From: an uncultured Muribaculaceae bacterium
Lineage (GTDB): Bacteria > Bacteroidota > Bacteroidia > Bacteroidales > Muribaculaceae
Assembly (NCBI GenBank): GCA_905233845.1
Contig: CAJOFH010000013.1
Span: 30,531-94,530 of the forward strand
Direction of reading: 5' to 3'
DNA length: 64,000 bases
This document shows positions 60,691 to 64,000 of the stretch, one piece after another (the first letter of the stretch is position 1; each line of letters starts with the position of its first letter). A program made the position numbers and the translations under genes. The notes below the pieces were generated by a model. That model had not been told where the DNA came from. It saw only the letters and a program-made list of their open reading frames with translations, and did not search any database.

Positions 60691-61218
60691 TTATTCGAAG
60701 TTTAGACCCACGAGCCTGATGAACTCTTTCACCTCTTCTCGACTGGAATCTAATAGTAAGTCCTGTGTTATGTAATCGCTCACTTGTTTGATGTCACGCA
60801 TGCTCTCTATTTGAGATATGGCATCATTGAAGCGCTGTTCGTCACCATCAAAAAGTTCGCGCAAGAACAGGAATCGGTCGTTGATAGAGAAGGCCGACAT
60901 GATGTTGCGAGATGGCTTTGGTTTGACTAAAACGGGAGGTGCCACTTTTGGCTCTGGTTCTGGTTCTGGTTCAGGCTTAGGTTCAGGCTCTTGTTCTGGT
61001 TCTTTTTCCTGCTCTTGCTCAGGCTTTGCTTGTGTCACAGGTTCTGTGATGGTGTTGCGACTACTGAGTTCATCCTCAATGTCGTTGATTTGCTGCTTGA
61101 GCGAGTCGAGCTTAGCCTTGAGCGTGGTAATCACATTGTCGTTGTGCTGTTGCAAGACCAGCAAGATATCTTCTATCTCAGAGACCTGAGTTAGCAAAGT
61201 GTCGATGCGAGTATACAT
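60691..61218 (-). CDS. Hypothetical protein with coiled coil and EP-rich linker
   Basis: A 175-residue protein: an N-terminal coiled coil (residues 1-55), a linker of repeated Glu-Pro dipeptides (EPEQEPEPKPEPEPEPEP, about residues 72-89) and a C-terminal domain starting NIMSAFSINDRFLFLRELFD. That last motif recurs in small Bacteroidota proteins of unknown role. No signal peptide. It lies upstream of rsmI on the same strand. Confidence 0.65.
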   Translation of the reverse strand: MYTRIDTLLTQVSEIEDILLVLQQHNDNVITTLKAKLDSLKQQINDIEDELSSRNTITEPVTQAKPEQEQEKEPEQEPEPKPEPEPEPEPKVAPPVLVKPKPSRNIMSAFSINDRFLFLRELFDGDEQRFNDAISQIESMRDIKQVSDYITQDLLLDSSREEVKEFIRLVGLNFE

Positions 61219-61288
61219 AGTTGAAAACGATTAGCGGCTGCAAACATATAAAAAATAAATGAATAAACACCTCAAAAATATGGAAAAA

Positions 61289-62722
61289 TTAATGCTCAGG
61301 GTCAAAGATGTTGATGAGCAGTCGGTCTATCATGTTCTTGAGGTTGGGACGGCTGCCATGCCAGTTATTCACGAGGACTGCCCATGCATAACGTGGCTCA
61401 TCGGCAGGGTAATAGCCTACGTAGCACTGCACATCACGCATCGAACCTGACTTCACGGCGATGTGGGTGCTTAAAGACGATTCTTTGAACCAATCTCCAA
61501 TCTTGGCATTCACTCCAATGCGTGGCATAAGGTCGACGAGGCGGAGTTGTTTTGTGCCAAATCTACGGTCTGCCATATAAGTGAGCATATCTGCAAAAAA
61601 GCGAACTGGTGCTTTGTTGTTGCGGGCAAGTCCGCTGCCATCGTACTGAAACTTGCCGCTGGCATCAACGCCACGTGCGTTGAAGAGGCTGTCGATTACT
61701 GCTACGCCCTCGCTGTCAAAGGGCTCACGACCGCTATTGACTGCTATTGCTCGCAATAGTGCCTCGGTGAACATATTGTCACTGCGTTCCAGCAGAGAGG
61801 TGATAATATCGGTCATCACTGGCGATTTGTGGATGAGCAACTGCCAGCGCTGAGTGCCTTGAGTTATATCATTGTTTCCCAACTTGATGCCCTCTCGTGC
61901 AAGAGAGTGGTTGAGGCTGTCGATGAGCAGAGCATCGGGGGTGGGGTTTGAGACATCAAAATAGTAGGTGGTGTCAGCGGCTGTGCCAGTGAGTACAATG
62001 GCAGGGTTGGCATACTCAAGCAGAGGCACCACGTCGTCCTTGTCGCCCTTTCGGAGTCGGTTGATAATTTGCACTCCTGGCACATTTGGCTCAAAGTGGG
62101 CATTCCTGGCTGAACCATCGCCCTTACCGTCAAAGACAAGTCGCATGCGGTTGTCGCAGTAGTTGAGTGCGTGCACTCCCATGCCATAGTCCCAAGCCAG
62201 GTCATCGGCACACCAGTCTCCGTTGTAGGCTGGGTAGTAGTAGCGCGACTGGTCGACAATTGCCTTGCCGTCAATCTGTCGTATGCCTTGCTTGTGCAGC
62301 TTCTCCACAATCTCTTCCACGATGTCGAGATTCTCCTTGAAGTATACCGAGCCCAGAGTGGGGTCGCCCATGCCCACAATCACAAGGTTTCCTCGCAGCG
62401 TGCTACCGTGAATCTCACCATCGAGGTAGACGGGTGTTTGGAATGTATAATCGGCACCCAGCAGTTCCAGTGCAGCCGATGAAGTGACAGTTTTCATTGT
62501 CGACGCTGTGATGCATGCCATATTGGCATTACGGCTACCAAGTGTGTTGCCGCTTTTCACGTCCACCACAATCACTCCAAGCGAGCCGTGACGCATTAGC
62601 GAGTCGTCGACAAAGCGGTCGATTGCCTTCTGCGTGCGTGCAGGAGTTATATCTCTCGCTTGAGTAGCAACACTCAAGGCAGCTCCAATTATCATTACTG
62701 CAATAAAAAAACGTAGTCTCAT
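61289..62722 (-). CDS. dacB: D-alanyl-D-alanine carboxypeptidase/endopeptidase (PBP4 type)
   Basis: A 477-residue protein with a signal peptide (about residues 1-22) and the three penicillin-binding motifs: SxxK in ITASTMKTV, SxN in LERSDNMF, and KSG in VAVKSGSMRD read as AVKSGSM. The large insert between the first two motifs is typical of class C PBP4. It trims or cuts peptidoglycan cross-links in the periplasm. Confidence 0.93.
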   Translation of the reverse strand: MRLRFFIAVMIIGAALSVATQARDITPARTQKAIDRFVDDSLMRHGSLGVIVVDVKSGNTLGSRNANMACITASTMKTVTSSAALELLGADYTFQTPVYLDGEIHGSTLRGNLVIVGMGDPTLGSVYFKENLDIVEEIVEKLHKQGIRQIDGKAIVDQSRYYYPAYNGDWCADDLAWDYGMGVHALNYCDNRMRLVFDGKGDGSARNAHFEPNVPGVQIINRLRKGDKDDVVPLLEYANPAIVLTGTAADTTYYFDVSNPTPDALLIDSLNHSLAREGIKLGNNDITQGTQRWQLLIHKSPVMTDIITSLLERSDNMFTEALLRAIAVNSGREPFDSEGVAVIDSLFNARGVDASGKFQYDGSGLARNNKAPVRFFADMLTYMADRRFGTKQLRLVDLMPRIGVNAKIGDWFKESSLSTHIAVKSGSMRDVQCYVGYYPADEPRYAWAVLVNNWHGSRPNLKNMIDRLLINIFDPEH

Positions 62723-62770
62723 ATCTTTAAGTTGCTTATTATATGTTTATCTTGAAATTCTAAATCTAGA

Positions 62771-62808
62771 TTCTGCATTCTGCATTCTGCATTGAGCATT
62801 GAGCATTG
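62771..62808. repeat. 7-bp tandem repeats TTCTGCA x3 and TTGAGCA x2
   Basis: The stretch reads TTCTGCA three times then TTGAGCA twice and a partial unit, in the gap between the HD gene and dacB. Similar short intergenic runs recur in Bacteroidales genomes. Confidence 0.75.
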
Positions 62809-62810
62809 TA

Positions 62811-63431
62811 CTATTCCCATTCCAGGAGATTTGCAGCGATGCCGTCGGCAAGATTTACGAGTGAGCAAAGTGGATGCTCGTCGCGTGCTGCGTTTATGCT
62901 TCTGGTAAGCTCATAGCTCTGCATGGGAAGGTCCCATGCTGCCATGTGCCAGCGAATGGCAAGCAGCTCGTCGTCATAGATTTCTAAACCGCTCATCAAT
63001 GCCAGCATCGCCGACTTCTCGCCGTGCCCCATTGGGAAGTTGCTGTAGCTGATGTCGTAGGTCTCGACCTCTTGCCACAGTCCGTTTTCCCCTTTGCGTT
63101 TCTTGATAGTGGGGGAGTAGATGTCGGCCTTGCAGATGTCGTGTAGCAGAGTGGCGATTATCACGCTGTCGCGCTTGAGTTTATGTTCCAAGTCTGGATT
63201 CATGGCGATTACCATTTCTCTCAGTTTCAAGCCTGCCATGCAAGTGTTTAACGAGTGAACGAGCAGCCCTCCATCGCTGTTGAGGTGGTGGTTGACGCTT
63301 GCTGGTGCCGTGAAGAACCGCATCTTGCCGTCGTCAAGCATTTCGAGAAGATCATCAATACCTTCCCTTCCTGTTGACCTGAGCAAATCGATAAACTGCG
63401 CTTTATAGGTCTCAATTTCTTGTTTGTTCAT
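62811..63431 (-). CDS. HD-domain hydrolase
   Basis: A 206-residue protein with HHLNSDGGLLVHSLNTCMAG, TLLHDICKADIYSP (the HD pair) and MGHGEKSAMLALMSG, as in YhaM/HDIG-like hydrolases. The substrate could be a nucleotide or an RNA 3' end. Its start and the next gene's stop share a base, so the two are co-translated. Confidence 0.8.
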   Translation of the reverse strand: MNKQEIETYKAQFIDLLRSTGREGIDDLLEMLDDGKMRFFTAPASVNHHLNSDGGLLVHSLNTCMAGLKLREMVIAMNPDLEHKLKRDSVIIATLLHDICKADIYSPTIKKRKGENGLWQEVETYDISYSNFPMGHGEKSAMLALMSGLEIYDDELLAIRWHMAAWDLPMQSYELTRSINAARDEHPLCSLVNLADGIAANLLEWE

Positions 63432-63799
63432 TAGTGTCTATGTTTTTTCTTATTATGTTTATGCTTCTTAACCTTTTTCTTTCTCATGTATTTCACCCAT
63501 GCGTAATGCTTGCGACGCTTAAGATAGAACGGGTCGCCCTCGTGTCGATAGGCTTCTCGCTCAAAGCCTATGCTCATGTAAGCATTGCTCTTCATAAAGA
63601 GTCGTAATATCCATTCAATTAGGTAGATTAGATAGAATGGTAAGTAGCCTAGCTCCCGCATCTGAGCTGTGTGAATCTTCTCGTGGTTGATGAGACGATC
63701 AGTCACTTGGACTTCTGGATGCACAAAAAACACCCCAAAAATGTTGATTGCGGCATGGCGTCGCAACGGTGGCATATATCGGCTACGTACTATCTTCAT
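63431..63799 (-). CDS. Small membrane-associated protein with HExxH motif
   Basis: ATG 63799 (MKIVRSRYMPPLRRHAAINI) is preferred to the track start. The 122-residue protein has RLINHEKIHTAQMRELGYLP, containing HEKIH, the HExxH zinc-metalloprotease form, followed by a hydrophobic segment (FYLIYLIEWILRLFM) and a third possible ligand in FEREAYRHEGDP. The tail is extremely basic (KHKHNKKKHRH). A minimal metalloprotease is possible; activity is unproven. Region 63800-64000 holds no gene I can support. Confidence 0.6.
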   Translation of the reverse strand: MKIVRSRYMPPLRRHAAINIFGVFFVHPEVQVTDRLINHEKIHTAQMRELGYLPFYLIYLIEWILRLFMKSNAYMSIGFEREAYRHEGDPFYLKRRKHYAWVKYMRKKKVKKHKHNKKKHRH

Positions 63800-64000
63800 C
63801 GAAACATTAGAAATGGTTTCAACCTGCAAAGATATAAAAATAATTCATAATGCACAATGTACAATTGTCAATGAGACTACATCAAATATAGTAAATGAAG
63901 CATTGTAGAGTCAACAAGCAAATGCATATTTTTTGACAAAGTTAAGAAAAATGTTTGTAGAACTCTCTGACGGGCGTGCTGAATTTGAGTTTTTTTCTTG

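Noticed and set aside
60938-61030. Plus-strand frame rich in Ser-Gly repeats (60818-61189)
   Set aside because: It is the mirror of the Glu-Pro linker in the minus-strand gene.

Overview
The window is chromosomal DNA of a member of the Bacteroidales (Bacteroidota). Evidence is the recurring Bacteroidota promoter form (TTTG, 19-20 nt, TAnnTTTG), an acpP-fabF-rnc cluster, a split LysO, a Bacteroidota-type small AURKAIP1/COX24-domain protein, and an integrase of the family whose catalytic core departs from the textbook motif. A gut family such as Muribaculaceae or Prevotellaceae is likely, but I cannot name a genus.

Positions 1 to about 39,180 are a tailed-phage prophage whose left end lies outside the window. 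Its right end is a tyrosine integrase (37725-38960, minus) next to the 3' end of a tRNA-Pro(GGG) gene (39180-39253, minus), the probable attachment site. Structural genes all read rightwards but in an unusual order: capsid and tube-like proteins, a phosphoribosyltransferase and a PLD-like protein, terminase (1.2-7.3 kb); an accessory island (7.4-16.8 kb); portal, connector and neck genes (16.9-22.3 kb); a second cargo island with a DUF1016 nuclease and an ABC transporter (22.3-25.0 kb); tail fibre, holin, two paralogous small proteins, amidase and a one-piece spanin candidate (25.1-29.5 kb); about 1 kb of gene-free, heavily structured DNA (29.5-30.45 kb); tape measure and tail-tip protein (30.7-37.5 kb). 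No repressor, primase or replication genes are visible.

The first island holds an ASCH-like gene, a strong small-RNA candidate just upstream of a CoiA-like zinc/PD-(D/E)XK nuclease, a sigma factor/anti-sigma/exported protein/outer-membrane beta-barrel operon bounded by 38-bp direct repeats, and small genes typical of Bacteroidales conjugative elements, including a free-standing MutS domain I. The most notable non-coding candidates are the RNA at 8.3-8.5 kb, a 90-nt antisense-oriented RNA with three 30-bp-spaced repeats before the holin gene (26.64-26.73 kb), and the multi-helix segment at 29.54-30.45 kb.

From 39.2 kb to the end is ordinary host chromosome: small membrane/HD/GNAT genes, pantothenate kinase, radical SAM and glycosyltransferase, recR, an acyltransferase, a phosphoesterase, tex, HU, an RNase E/G gene with a long structured leader, LysO, acpP-fabF-rnc, glycerate kinase, rsmI, a PBP4-type carboxypeptidase and an HD hydrolase. 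All functional calls come from reading motifs by eye; no database search was possible.
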